Positions 21,398-33,416 of a DNA stretch of 64,000 nucleotides are shown here, piece by piece. This DNA comes from Aralia elata (taxonomy: Eukaryota > Streptophyta > Magnoliopsida > Apiales > Araliaceae). Where the stretch lies: positions 80,229,971 through 80,293,970 of the forward strand of contig CM068387.1 in NCBI GenBank assembly GCA_034770075.1, in the 5' to 3' direction. The stretch's first letter is position 1. Every line of letters begins with the position of its first letter. The notes under the pieces are model-generated. The model worked only from the letters and a program-made list of their open reading frames with translations. It was not told the DNA's origin and did no database searches. The translations under genes and the position numbers were made by a program.

Positions 21398-23719
21398 ATG
21401 AATAGAGAAGAGTTGGGGAACGTCATGACTGTAAGAGCAAAACTAACTGGTCTAGTGGGTTTAAAAAATAACGGCCACAGAGAGGATGAAGGAGAATCCA
21501 AGCTTGAACCATTTGTGGGGTTAGAGTTTGATTCTGCAGACGATGCGCAGGAGTTTTATAGTTTATATGCAACGCAGTCAGGATTCAGAATCAGGATTGG
21601 TCAGCTTTATCGATCCAGGGTTGACGGGTCAGTTATTTCTCGAAGATTTGTTTGTTCAAAGGAGGGTTTCCAGACGAATTCAAGAACTGGTTGTCCAGCT
21701 TTCATTAGAGTACAAAAAAATGACTCAGGGAAGTGGATTCTCGCAAATATCAAAAAGGAACACAATCACGAGCTTGAACTTCCAGGTCAAATTCGTCCAC
21801 CCCATATACAAAGGAAACCCCTTCCAGCTCCAAGATCGGCAGCAGTTGTGTCCACCAGAACTGGAATTAGATCACTCGAGGAGGAGGGGCCATCTGGCGT
21901 AATTGATCTCAAACGTCTTAGAAGGGAAGAAGCTGAAGGAGAAGCTAGTGTAGAAGTTAGCGGAGAACCATACAAAGGTCTTGAATTCAATTCTGCTAAT
22001 GACGCATATAAATATTACTATACATATGCTGCTAATGTGGGGTTCAAAGTTCGGATTGGTCAGTTATTCCGTTCAAAGAATGATGGTTCAATTACATCTC
22101 GAAGATTTGTTTGCTCGAAAGAAGGGCGTCAACACCCTTCAAGAGTAGGTTGCTCAGCATTCATGAGGATACAAAGACAAGAATCAGGAAAATGGGTGGT
22201 TGATCGTCTTCAAAAGGAACACAATCATGAATTTGACTCTCCAACAGACGCTAGTAGAAGAATTGCTGCTGCTCCGAAGGGATTATTTAGGGAAGAAGTA
22301 AGCAGTGGGTTAGAGAACTTGGATTTAATTGAAACAAATGGTGGTCTCAGCCTTGCCAAAAGAGGACGGCGAAGTAACATTGGAAGTGATTGTTATGATG
22401 TGCTTTTAGAGTATTTTCAGTCTCGGCAAGCAGAAGATATGGGATTCTTCTTTGCAGTGGAATCAGATGAAGGCAAATGCATGAGTATGTTTTGGGCTGA
22501 TGGCCGATCTAGATTTTCTTGCTCTCAGTTCGGGGATGCCATTGTTTTTGATACAACATATAGGAGAGGAAGTTATTCTTTGCCATTTGCTTCATTTGTT
22601 GGGGTTAATCATCACAGGCAACCAGTTCTTCTTGGGTGTGCTTTAATTGCAGATGAATCGGAGGAATCCTTTACTTGGGTGTTTCAGGCATGGCTTAGGG
22701 CTATGTCAGGGCGCCGCCCTTTGTCGATAATAGCTGATCAAGACAAGGTCATCCAACATTCAATTGCACAAGTTTTTCCTGGTACACATCATCGCTTTTC
22801 TGCATGGCAAATTATGGCAAAGGAACGGGAGAATTTGGGTGCACTACTTTCCATGGATACCGAGTTCAAATATGAATATGAAACTTGCATTTCACAGAGT
22901 CAGACAGCAAATGAATTTGATTCTGCATGGAATATGCTTGTTAGTAAATACAACTTGAAGGAGAATGGTTGGTTGAAGGAAATGTACAGAATGCGTAAAA
23001 GCTGGGTTCCTTTGTATGTAAGGAGCACATTTTTTGCAGGCATCCCTGTGGATGGAAGCATGAAGCCATATTTTGGCACGCTTTTGACTGCCCAAACACC
23101 CCTCAATGAATTTGTTTTACGATATGAGAAAGGTCTTGAGCAACGTCGCGAGGAGGAAAGAAAAGAAGATTTCAATTCATTCAATTTGCAAGCAGTCCTG
23201 CACACGAAAGACCCCATAGAGGAACAATGTCGAAGGCTTTACACAATCATAATGTTCAAAGTATTTCAGAAAGAACTTCTAGAATGCTATGGTTATGTTG
23301 GAATAAAGATAAACGTTGAAGGTGCTATTAGTAGATATTTGGTGCAGAAGTGTGGAAATGGAGATGAGAGGAACACTGTTGCCTTCAATGCATCCAATCT
23401 TAATATCAGTTGCAGCTGTAAGATGTTTGAGTTTGAAGGTGTTCTATGTAGACATGCATTGAAGGTTCTTCAAATAATGAACGTAAGAGAACTTCCATCT
23501 CGCTACATTTTACATCGATGGACCAAAAATGCCAAGTATGGTATTTTACGGGATATTGATTCAGGAGGTGGCTCTCAAGATTTCAAGGCCTTGATGTTGT
23601 GGAGTTTAAGAGAAGAAGCCCGAGACTATATCGAGGCAGGGGCAGCATCTCTTGAAAGATACAAACTAGCCTTTGAGATCATGCAAGAGGGTAGAAGAAA
23701 TCTTTGTTGGCAAAGCTAG
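21398..23719 (+). CDS. FAR1/FHY3-family protein (FRS7/FRS12 type)
   Basis: A single-exon frame of 773 residues. The family descends from MULE transposases and acts as nuclear transcription factors in light, clock and growth control. Domains: a first FAR1 DNA-binding domain at about 38-125 (GLEFDSADDAQEFY, SRRFVCSKEG, GCPAFIRV, KEHNHEL); a second at about 192-278 (GLEFNSANDAYKYY, SRRFVCSKEG, GCSAFMRI, KEHNHEF); an MULE transposase-like domain at about 378-470 (FDTTYRRGSY, VGVNHHRQPVLLGCALIADE, SIIADQD); and a SWIM zinc finger near 670-690 (SCSCKMFEFEGVLCRHALKV). The protein ends CWQS; FRS7 ends CWQR. Two FAR1 domains and this order match the Arabidopsis FRS7/FRS12 pair, which are repressors of flowering and growth genes. 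The start has a second Met at residue 10 that could also serve. Downstream lies a broken copy (25650-26021). Confidence 0.93.
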   Translation: MNREELGNVMTVRAKLTGLVGLKNNGHREDEGESKLEPFVGLEFDSADDAQEFYSLYATQSGFRIRIGQLYRSRVDGSVISRRFVCSKEGFQTNSRTGCPAFIRVQKNDSGKWILANIKKEHNHELELPGQIRPPHIQRKPLPAPRSAAVVSTRTGIRSLEEEGPSGVIDLKRLRREEAEGEASVEVSGEPYKGLEFNSANDAYKYYYTYAANVGFKVRIGQLFRSKNDGSITSRRFVCSKEGRQHPSRVGCSAFMRIQRQESGKWVVDRLQKEHNHEFDSPTDASRRIAAAPKGLFREEVSSGLENLDLIETNGGLSLAKRGRRSNIGSDCYDVLLEYFQSRQAEDMGFFFAVESDEGKCMSMFWADGRSRFSCSQFGDAIVFDTTYRRGSYSLPFASFVGVNHHRQPVLLGCALIADESEESFTWVFQAWLRAMSGRRPLSIIADQDKVIQHSIAQVFPGTHHRFSAWQIMAKERENLGALLSMDTEFKYEYETCISQSQTANEFDSAWNMLVSKYNLKENGWLKEMYRMRKSWVPLYVRSTFFAGIPVDGSMKPYFGTLLTAQTPLNEFVLRYEKGLEQRREEERKEDFNSFNLQAVLHTKDPIEEQCRRLYTIIMFKVFQKELLECYGYVGIKINVEGAISRYLVQKCGNGDERNTVAFNASNLNISCSCKMFEFEGVLCRHALKVLQIMNVRELPSRYILHRWTKNAKYGILRDIDSGGGSQDFKALMLWSLREEARDYIEAGAASLERYKLAFEIMQEGRRNLCWQS

Positions 23720-24700
23720 GAAGAACCAAGGTCAGACACCTCCTTTTGACTTCTTACCTAATCTCCCTTTTATGTTTTGTTGCTTGATTTCCAAAATCAG
23801 ACGTCTCTGGTTCTAAGAGCCTGTTCGGGAATGACTTATTTTTTTTGACTTAAAGTTAAAATTTTAGTAGATTTATAAGTAATAGTGTTCGGCATTATTT
23901 TTACTTATAAGTCAGGAATTATAAGTAATAATTGTGAATGTGTTTGGCTAATAATGACTTATAAGTTAAAATAAAATAAGAAGATTACTAAAATATCCTT
24001 CAATAAGAAGAACATTAAAAATAAAAGAGCGTATTTTTGTCATTTCATAGCCGTTGACCAACTTAAAAAAAATGACTTATAAGTCATTTTTTTTAAGCAA
24101 GTAAAGGTTACTTATTTTTTTTGACTTTTTTTTCGACTTATAAGTAAAAAAAAAAGTTGTTCCCGAACACTTTTTTTACCTAAACTACTTATAAGTTGGG
24201 TTGGTCAACCCAACTTATAAGTAGTTCCCGAACAGCCTCTAAATCATGCAAGTAAAGATAATACTTATATGCAAATCAGAATTCTTATCAAGTGGTAATT
24301 GTTTTTCTATCTGTTGATCATTGATTTTCTACAAAGTCTACTGTTGGACTTAATTAGTGGGGTCTAAACTCTTAAGGCACTGGATTAATCAAAGTCAAGG
24401 GAGAAGTGCCATTTTTATCTGACTTATGCAAGATGTACTCGTATGATTATTTTCTCTTTGCACATGACAGCAAATTAGTTCGCTTTTTAAAGTTCTTTTT
24501 TCTTCTCTATTTAGGAGCCAAAGATACCTTGCATTAGAAAGTTGGCTTGTATCGGGTTGGACTGTTGTAGACTGCTCAAGGAGTCTCAGCCAAATGTGTT
24601 GTTGTTGCTGCCAAGACCAAATGCTTGATAACTGTACTTGCGATGTTTTTTATCATTTGTTACCTGCTGTCGTCTTAGTTTTTGGTTCGCAAACTAGATT
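23720..24700 (+). other. FRS 3' region, possibly spliced, with an inserted MITE
   Basis: A donor-like CCAAG/GTCAGA follows the stop at about 23740, and an acceptor-like CTATTTAG precedes GAGCCAAAGATACC near 24515. A 3'-UTR intron containing the Tourist MITE is possible but unproven. Apart from the MITE nothing else is recognised. Confidence 0.3.
23817..24239. mobile_element. Tourist-like (PIF/Harbinger) MITE, 423 bp
   Basis: The terminal repeats read GAGCCTGTTCGGGAATGACTTA and, inverted at the right end, GAGGCTGTTCGGGAACTACTTA. TAA flanks both ends (23814-23816 and 24240-24242), the PIF/Harbinger target duplication. The interior repeats ACTTATAAGT several times and can fold into a long hairpin. 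Confidence 0.85.
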
Positions 24701-25031
24701 GACCTCTTTGTGGTTCCTTTTTAGATTGATTAAACGTTTTATAGCATATGAACAACAAAGAAATTAATGGTCCTAATGTTTGGCACCCACTCTCCTGGAT
24801 CATAGCTCTATAAGCTAGAACAATTACCGTGATGCTCGTACTCTCTTCAGGATGATTACTGGAAGGGTGAGTTTGGTGCCTCTGATAATGCGAAAAAAAT
24901 ACTCTCCATTCAGAAATGAGTGTCTTGGCCCTTTTTCTCTAGTAAGGTAAGCTTCACCTAGAGCACGTTTAGAAAACACTTTTCTAATAATGTTTTTGCA
25001 GTTACAATCTTTAGTCTTCAATTTATAATTA

Positions 25032-25064
<33 letters not shown>

Positions 25065-25649
25065 TCCCAGAAACATTATTTACTAAACCTATAAAAAGAA
25101 GAATAGAAGTGGTAATACGGAAATCTCATCTCACAAATTATTAGAGCTGCTTTAATAACATGCACTATCTTTCCGGGCAAGACCTTCCCGTGTCTGTAAG
25201 AGAAACTGTGGTAGTTGTACTTGTTGGCTTCCCAGTCTTGGGGATTAAAGCTTTCTATAAAAACAAAAAACTGTGCACGCAAGTGGTTGCAAATTGTATG
25301 CAATTGTTTATGAGAAACGAAGACAAAATAAATTTTGATGAATAAAATAGTTACTCCATCCATTCTACAAAAAGAACAGAACAGGGTTTTATTTGTAAAA
25401 TTTACAAACTTTATAGATATATACTTATTTGTTTCATATTAACCTTAGCGAGTGTTTAGGTTAAACTGGGTATGATATAAATTTCAATAATAAAATTGAG
25501 TACGTCATTTCATTTTATATCAGAATTATAAAAAAAAAATGAAAATTTTTTTTTCTGACTTTTTTCTTTAACAAATGTGACATTTTTTGTGAAATGAGGA
25601 AAGGGTAATGTAAGTAATTTTAATTCTTTTTGGTAATTAAAATTTCTCA
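24700..25649. other. Intergenic, no gene recognised
   Basis: AT-rich. It contains a (TA)n(CA)n microsatellite at 25033-25063. Short open frames here have no family resemblance. Confidence 0.5.
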
Positions 25650-25786
25650 AGTCTAATGAAGCTATTCTTGAGCTTTTGCAATAATTCTAGTCCATTCAAA
25701 TAGGCCAGGTACGTACGGAAATAGTACAGTCATCATCATATACATCGATCCGTGGGATCCAAATACATCCATTGAGGCTTTCATAG

Positions 25787-25831
<45 letters not shown>

Positions 25832-26021
25832 TGACATGTATCCTATTCCTAGGTATGATGCTTAATTCGTACAAGAGTACTGGCAGTCCCTCTCCCTCTT
25901 CCCTTTACAGAACTTATATACGCAACGCAGTCAAGATTCAGAATCAGGATTGGTCAGTGGGTCAGTTATTTCTCGAAGATTTGTTTGTTCAAAGGAGGGT
26001 TTCCAGACGAATTCAACAACT
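25650..26021 (+). pseudogene. Truncated duplicate of the FRS gene (intron piece joined to coding piece)
   Basis: 25650-25914 repeats 20361-20565 of the inferred 5' intron (GTCTAATGAAGCTATTCTTG through CCCTCTTCCCTTTACAGAAC). At about 25914 the copy jumps to the coding region and follows about 21563-21685, from ACGCAACGCAGTCA to CCAGACGAATTCAA. About 20 bases (a CTTTATCGATCCAGGG-like stretch) are missing after ATTGGTCAG. The coding part corresponds to residues about 56-96, inside the first FAR1 domain. It is a deleted tandem copy, not a gene. Confidence 0.85.
25786..25829. repeat. (TA)n microsatellite inside the FRS duplicate
   Basis: About 36-40 bases of alternating AT where the parent copy (near 20490) has only ATATATG. 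Confidence 0.9.
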
Positions 26022-27069
26022 ATTTACAAAAATCTGAAAATATTTACAAAATCTCTGACTAATCTTGGTTTCTTATACTTCTCAATTAATGAAATACACT
26101 TCTCAATCCTGATAATGAAGAAATTTCAGTGGTGGTCTGTAGTGCCACTAGCTGACTGACTTAGAATACTTGTTCGGTCTAGTTCGGTCTACTCTAATTA
26201 CCAAATGAAATGAATTTTAAACCAACTGAATATAATATAATGGTAGCTAGCTTAAATCAGGCAGATTTACATTATGTATGTGAAAGCCATGTTATGTCGC
26301 CTTTAACAATTACCCTGTTCCAAAACTATCGACTTAAATTTCCCTTGTAAGGGTCTTTGGCCTCGATTTGCCCAAACTAAGCGTTCTCGCTTCTTACGAT
26401 AAAATTTAGTAAAAAAAAAAAATTCCCTTGTCCCAAAATGGAAGTGTAATTTTTTTTTCTTTGTAAATTATAAAATGAGATTCTCTTTTTTCAAAATTTA
26501 CTTAAAAAGTGATAAAATATCTAAGATTGCTCAAATTGTGTAAAACTTAATTTTCATTTAATATTGCTATTATTAAGTGTACAGAAAAAACATTACAATT
26601 GCATATATGCATTTTCAGCTAATCTATCTTCTCTCCTAGACTAACTAAATATGCGGGATAAGGTTTTCTGGGTTGTGGAATTGGAGTTATATAGGTTTAA
26701 AGTCGGGATGAATTAATGTTGCTGACAATTGAAATGGCTTACAAAGATTGGGTTCCATATCTTCTTATGCAATCATGCTGAGTATACACAATAGAGTTTA
26801 ATCACTCTGAACAACAATTTGTCATGAAATATATTATAGCTTATCAACATTACAAAGGCATTCCTACCTGGGAAAAAAATAAAAAACAAAAGAACATCAC
26901 GAGGGTACGTAAATTTTACAGATTCTTCTGGACCAAGCAGTTCAATAGATCTAAGACAAATCCCTATCTTTACATTCTTTAGTTCGTTTGAGGGGTAGTG
27001 GTTTAAAGAAATCATTATATATATGGCCCTAAACGTGCAAATGGAGAACCAACAACAGCGGGAATATAC
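26022..27069. other. Intergenic, 3' flank of the MO25 gene
   Basis: No gene recognised. 26773-27069 may be 3' UTR of the minus-strand MO25 gene. The rest is AT-rich and unassigned. Confidence 0.45.
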
Positions 27070-30000
27070 CTAAGTCTCAAGGTTGGGCAGCCGAGATACT
27101 CTTTCTATTTCTTTGATGATTAGTTCCTTTTCCTCTTCAAATTGATCGTCATCAGCACCTGTGAACATGATACAGTTAGCAAAGATGAATGCGCGCTATG
27201 GGGCAAAATGGAGAGCCATGATCCCGGTACTAAAACGGTAATTTAAACAGCTCAAGTGCTCGATAATATATTGAATCTAAAAAAAATGGTCACAATCCTA
27301 CACACCTTTACCAGGGGAGAGATTGTGAAGCAATTCCAGCAATCTTTCGTGGTTCTTCGCCAAAATAAGTTTTATTTCTCGGGGCTTGTTAGGGTTGGCC
27401 ACAAAAACCTGCAGGCACAACAAATGTAAAATAACAAGGAAACTACTAAAAATATTTGCAGCCCCGATCCTTACATGTGATTATGCATTAAATCAGCTAA
27501 AAAATTTTGTTGTCAAATAGTATAAGTAGATATAACAGAAGGAAATGTATCCTACAGCCCTTAGTAACGCAAATTACAAATCAAGTTGCAATAAGAAAAC
27601 AAATTCAAAGCAAGTTTTTATAGGGTGAGGAAAATGTAGAAAATAGCCAATACAATAGAGAAGAGAAAGACCAGTACCTTGAAAACATGGAAAGCAGAGA
27701 TCTGAATGTTTTTGCTCGAATCCTGAACAGAATTACAAAAGAAAGCACATATAAGAGTAAAAGAAATTGCAAACTATATAAATGTTGCTGTCTATTTACA
27801 ATGCACATTTACGGGGATAAGTGGTGCTTGCAAACGTTATAATGTGGGAACTTGTAAGGAGGGTAGTTTCCTGAATCACTTTTACGCATTGTTTGAAACT
27901 CCGAAAGAGCGAGGCAATGAAAAGAAATAGAAATAGAAAAAAGCAAATAAAATAAAACCCTCTTAAAAGAATATGAGTTCAACTGTATATGCTATTAAGA
28001 AATCCTTACCAATTACATCGCTAGAATAAAGTGTAATGAACTGATCAAACAAAGCCTTAAAGAAGCATAACAATCTTTAAATCAAGAATTTCTGGTACCA
28101 TTATATCCTCTATGACTTGCATAATAGGCAGATGCACAAGGTCCCAATACTCTACCTAGGGATTATTTATCTTCAGAAAGTACATGTCCATTCATGTGAA
28201 ACTAAGCAGAACCATATGGGGCAACTAAGAAGAGGTTAAAATACCTTCAGTAATGTCATCATGACTTTCAAGTGCCGTACTTCAGCAATGTAGCGCTTCA
28301 TTACGAGGGGATTTGGAAGCTCCAAAAGAAATTCCGAGAGAAGCTGAAACTCATCAAAATTCCATTTTTCACACATCTTATAGAGGGCAAGGTTAAAGCA
28401 GCAAATCTACAAATCACAGGTATACCTAACCTTCAAAGACTGTCTTCTTGTCACGTAATTTTTAGAGGTCAAAAGTATCTCATACCGCTCAAAGAACTGA
28501 AACAACAATCACAAATTAAGTAATAATTAACTGAGACAAAAAAAAAAGAAAAAAAAAAGGTAGCACTAGATATATCATATATGCAAATACATTATTTAAT
28601 CTGCCTAACAAACGTCATAATTATTGCTATAGTTCAGTGCAGATACAAGATGGTTAGTATTTCCCTCCCAGAAGAGCCAACTGAGAACCCGTAAGGAAAA
28701 TATTAGCTATTCTGGCATCAATACATTTGAGGGTGCCTGGATAACTTCACAATCTTATACCGAGAAAGATGAAATAGAACCTCATCATAATGAGTCGTCA
28801 GGAATTCAGAGACTGCAGTTTCATGTTTGGTAAGAAGATCCTGTGAAACATTGCCCTAAAGATTAGCGAGCGGCAATTTTACTACAAAAGCTAAGAAGTC
28901 GCTGAGAATCATTATCTTACATTTCCCTTTTCTTTTCAAGCAATAAATATGGAGAGTTGTGAAAGCATTGATCTGACCTTGAAGGTTGAAAACGCATCAG
29001 AAGCCACATCGAAGTTAGGCAGCTCCACATATTTGAAGAAGATCTCAAAACTTGGTGACTCCAATATATATCTGAAAGATCACTACAGAAATTAAAAGAG
29101 CAAATGAAACTATCTTGCCAAATTAAAGTACTGGGTGAACGGCGCAATTCTGAAAGAAGAAAGGTTTGCAAGAAACTGGAAAGCAACAGACTTTACAACC
29201 TACACTGTAGGATTTTTTGAAAATACAAAACTGAAAAACTACTGGTGGAGGGCTGAGCAATTAAACATAACACTGTGACAACAATGATGGATTTGGATAA
29301 TGAGAACTCTACAAAATGGATTTATTTAGCTATATCTCAGCATCAATCAGCTACCAGCCAACTGAGATTTGACAAGTCTCTAAGGAACGTCTCAGAGTGA
29401 TCCTGCCACAGGCATGATGCCACCTGAAGCCTACCTCTAACCTCCAAGCTACATGCCTTGAGCCCCAAAGCTTGATGTCACACTGCAGTCAAGAAACTCT
29501 TCAATGTCCTATGTGCCAATCGAGTAACACCCATGATTAACAATTAAGTGAGGATGCCTTCAAGGTAGAAGTTGTGGACATATCATGTACTGGCGTAACA
29601 TATGGGTGGTTTGGGTAGGACAACTACAGTGCATTTCTCAAAATTTTGAACTCTGAATGTGAGCTGACATGCAAGGCCACTATGAATGGGGATGTATATG
29701 ATGGCTTACACCTACATGTGAAGTTGATGACAGTCAAACCTCTCCCCCCCCCTCCGGCGTCTAATATGGTACAGCCCAATGGACCATATTGGTGGACTCT
29801 TACCAATACATCTTTACAAAAAACATTCAGTACTCCAATGCAAGAGTGAAAAGGAACATTCTGAAAAGAACTAGAATCAACTTCAACAATAAAATAAGGA
29901 CTAATGACTAAGTTACAAGGCTAAACCCCCATACTTTGCAAGAGTTGGTACTTTGATGCATTCCCTCAACATACTTCCAGCAGTCAAGGCAATATCCTTG

Positions 30001-32440
30001 TTATCATAGCTGCATGAAGAATATACAACAAGTTGCATGCATGAGAAAATGACTAGGTTAAAACAACAATAAACTTAATACTTGAAAATGCAAGAACCCT
30101 CGAAATACAGACTCCTTCGTTCATTATAAAATAAGAGTAATTACAATAAATATGGTAATCCTTTTTTAAGGATGAAGGTAGTATGAAAATTCAAGTAAAA
30201 GGAAAGGAGGAAAAAAATCAAGAACAATGATAGTAGAAGTTCATAATAAAAAAGCATTCAGTAAACGCATATAATGTTGTCCCCGTAAGCAAAAAGATAG
30301 TTGGGTTTCAAGACAAGATAGACTCATTCTAAAATAAACTAACAAAAACTCCTAATTAACAAAATTAAGACTTAAGAGTGATATATACTTGCATGATTAT
30401 TGAGAAATCTTTCAGTATGACACACAGTCACACACCAATCCCTCTATAAGCATTTGAAGTCATCATTTTTCCTTTGATGATGGCAGGAGATATGACATAA
30501 GCAAACAGCAACGTTACAACATCTGTGAATAGTAAGCAGCAAGAATTAAGCAGCTATATACTCTTTTATCCTTGTTTATGGCGGCTAAACCATATATTAT
30601 GATACAACTGTCAAAGGAGCCAAGGAGTTAGCATGACATGTCAACATGATTGATTGAAGGTCACAGTCGTAACTTTGCTGAATTAAATTTATCATATATG
30701 GCTAGCTGCCATATGCAATGAATTTTAACACTATACATGCTTAAGGATATTAAGCAGTTCCGAAAACAGAGACTAAATTCCTTAAGCAAATGGCACTTCC
30801 TAAGGTGCCCAAGGTCCATAGCATTTACATTCAATAATGACTTACATTTATCATCTTTAGATTTCTTTGTCGACAGTTGATGCAAAACCATTCACCATTA
30901 TAAGAATTACATGCTATACAATTGATAATTCAACCTGATATGTGAAACCCAGCATACAAAGAGATAAAAGGTAAAGGCATGGGGGATCAGCCAGTGCAAG
31001 AGAGGCACATATCAAACAAAATCCATCATGCATGAGAAAGTAAAGCCAAAAAAAGATATCAAATAAAGAAAAAAATTTAGACTCTCACCAGACAACCAGA
31101 AAGTCCAGGAATTCTAAATGGTTCTCTATGTACTGCACACAGCAAAACATGGAGCCAACCTGTTGCTTCATCAATATTGACCAACAGTGGACTAAATCTT
31201 TTCTTGCCTGTGTCAAAGGTTGATCATCATTGTACAAAAGGAAATAACCTAAATACATGACAGAAAATTATGAATTGTGACCACTTACTTCCCATTTCAA
31301 TATAGGCAATTTGTGAATAAGAAGAGCCAAAACATCCTCTTTACAGATTTCAAGTGTCAATTGAGAAACCTGATCTGCATTTGGTTCAACTTCCCCATCT
31401 CCAGAAAGCATAACTCTCAGTGTTGCAAAATTCTTCTCAACCTCTTCCAAAGCCTGAACCATAATAAGACATATATGTACAAGGAATGTACCAAGTCAGT
31501 AATGGCAAGGAAGAAATCTACCGTGAAAAATGCAATGGTCTGACTTCTAAAATCATGACACGTAGGAACTAGGTGACCAAGGATACTAAATTTCACTTTC
31601 ATATGGTTGGATCTTTGTATCATAATTTTAACCTGTTCAACATCAAGCTACAAGTGCTATTTTTGTAGATATATCAATAACAGACTTTTCTCCTGCGCCT
31701 AAAACACGAAAGCAGTCTTAGTAAGATAAGCAAGGTATTAGTTTGATGTTTGATTGTAACTGAAAAATGAATGTAAGCCAAAAGATCAAAGAAGCTTTAA
31801 AATTTCCATAACTTCCGACAAAGGTATGCATTCGACCGAAAATTTTCTAACATTTTGTGGGAGGGAGGACAACATCAAAGTGCATTTAACTTCAAAGCAC
31901 CATAGAGACCTTATTTAACAGAAGAAAGTGCAAAATGTTGCATACAACTCCATTCTTTACAAAACTTTTTGTGTATAATCCTTTTTAGGCCAAATACACC
32001 CCTATTCCAACTAACACAAACAAACAATCATGGAATCGAACAAACGCGTATCACATAGATATCCATTATACAACTGAAGTGACAAATGGACAGATCATAT
32101 CAATCACATCTCGATATCTCACAATCTACACCATAATATACACAGCAGAATAAACATTACCATGATTATTCAAAACTTAAAAAGAATTATAGCTTATCAC
32201 CATAATTAGCAAGAAACAACACAAGGGAGCTCAAGCTCCAAACTGAAAGTCACATTTTTACAAAATTGGTAAAGTCAGATATATATATAACAAGATCATT
32301 CAAATGGGGGAAAATACCTTGTCGAGGGATTTAACTTCGACAACGGTTTTGGTGTCAAGAGCATTTAAACTGTCCTTAATTGCTTTCACCAACTCCTGTG
32401 GGGTTTTAGGCCTCGACGCCTTATTGAAGAAGAATGACAT
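27070..32440 (-). CDS. MO25/CAB39-like scaffold protein, 11 coding exons
   Basis: Hand-built model, minus strand, exons in order: 32440-32318, 31453-31289, 31207-31089, 30009-29935, 29071-28978, 28840-28781, 28496-28431, 28343-28245, 27722-27678, 27408-27306, 27158-27070. All introns fit GT...AG, phases agree, and the sum is 1038 nt (345 aa plus stop), the usual length of plant MO25 proteins. The start MSFFFNKASRPKTPQELVKA is family-typical. Further landmarks are LSGDGEVEPN, LLIHKLPILKWE, CCVQYIENHLEFLDFLVV, the CIKVPTLAKYILE block, ELPNFDVASDAFSTFK, TRRQSLKLLSEFLLE, and VANPNKPREIKLIL. MO25 is an ARM-like helical scaffold that activates STE20/GCK-type (and in animals LKB1-STRAD) kinases; in plants it is linked to polarity and cytokinesis. 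Its 5' end faces FBL4, with 976 bp between the start codons. Confidence 0.93.
29090..29920. other. MO25 intron 4, with a less AT-rich stretch
   Basis: 29340-29800 is more GC-rich than the surrounding intron and has a C-run (about 29745). It looks like an inserted element, but I found no terminal repeats or coding similarity. The short open frames in it are not supported. Confidence 0.35.
30020..31080. other. MO25 intron 3, nothing recognised
   Basis: AT-rich intron between exons at 29935-30009 and 31089-31207. No repeat or gene could be assigned. Confidence 0.5.
31454..32317. other. MO25 intron 1, nothing recognised
   Basis: 864-bp AT-rich first intron of the minus-strand gene with T-rich tracts. 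No insertion identified. Confidence 0.5.
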
Positions 32441-33416
32441 TATCCAATCCGATCTATTCGATCAATCGATCGATCAAAATTCAAAATTCTCTCTAACTAT
32501 ATATATATATGGCCGATGAAGGTGAATAATCGGAACTCCGATGAAGTAGCGAAGGTCCGATGAGGGGTTTGATTTCGCTTGGTGGTGAAGCCGAAGGTGT
32601 TGAATCCCTTTTCCCTTTTTGTCTTTTTCTTCAATCTGTAATATGTTGCCGCGGTCCCACGCCAACTAGAATGCAATAAAAAGATATAAAGAATACAATG
32701 GATAAAATTAAATGATGACACATGGAAAATGGAATCATAGGAAAATAATCCAACTATATAAAATACTCATTATATCACTTTCATGTTATATATCTCATCT
32801 TTCATCTTTTATACTCCCTCTTTTTTTTTTAAAATATAAATTTTTTGTTAATTTTTTAAGTCAATTTAAAATTGACATATTTTTTTTATTAATTTTAATT
32901 AATACAATAATATTATTGCACACTATTTAAAATGTTATTATTATTGTAAAACTTATAATTTTATAATTATTAAAATCATGTTAATTTTAAATTTTTATTA
33001 AATTTTTATTTTATTTTTTACTTATTGATAGAGAATATTTTATTATTCTGTTATCTATTTTGTAAATAATTATTCTTCTAATGAATAAGATTAACCGTCC
33101 AATTTAGACTATTTTTATTTTTTTTAAAATAAATAAATGCGAGGGTTAATAACAATAATAATAAAAAAAAAAGACTAAAGGAGAATGGAAAATACTCTTA
33201 CAAACAAGGGTAAAAGAGTAAAAAGAGGAAATGAAGATGCCAGCTGGTCCTTTTCCAAAGTGAACCGCCGACTGCCTGAAACTATTTCGTCATCCGCTCA
33301 TAATACTCTTTCTCCCGTCTTCATCCCCTTCCTCCTCATTTTATCTCTCATCAACCGAGTGCTCGCAGCAAACTGTATATATATATATACACACATATAT
33401 GTATATTTGTATATAA
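32441..33416. promoter_or_regulatory. Divergent intergenic region between MO25 (-) and FBL4 (+)
   Basis: 976 bp between two start codons. Both 5' UTRs must lie here: pyrimidine/CT-rich leader-like sequence occurs at 32441-32640 (minus) and 33290-33360 (plus). The middle (32800-33170) is extremely AT-rich, with T- and A-runs. A (TA)n/(CA)n tract sits just before the FBL4 start codon. Shared promoter function is inference. Confidence 0.5.

Noticed and set aside
29646..29849. 67-codon frame in MO25 intron 4
   Set aside because: No family resemblance. It has an equally long antisense frame and lies in an intron with a likely unclassified insertion.
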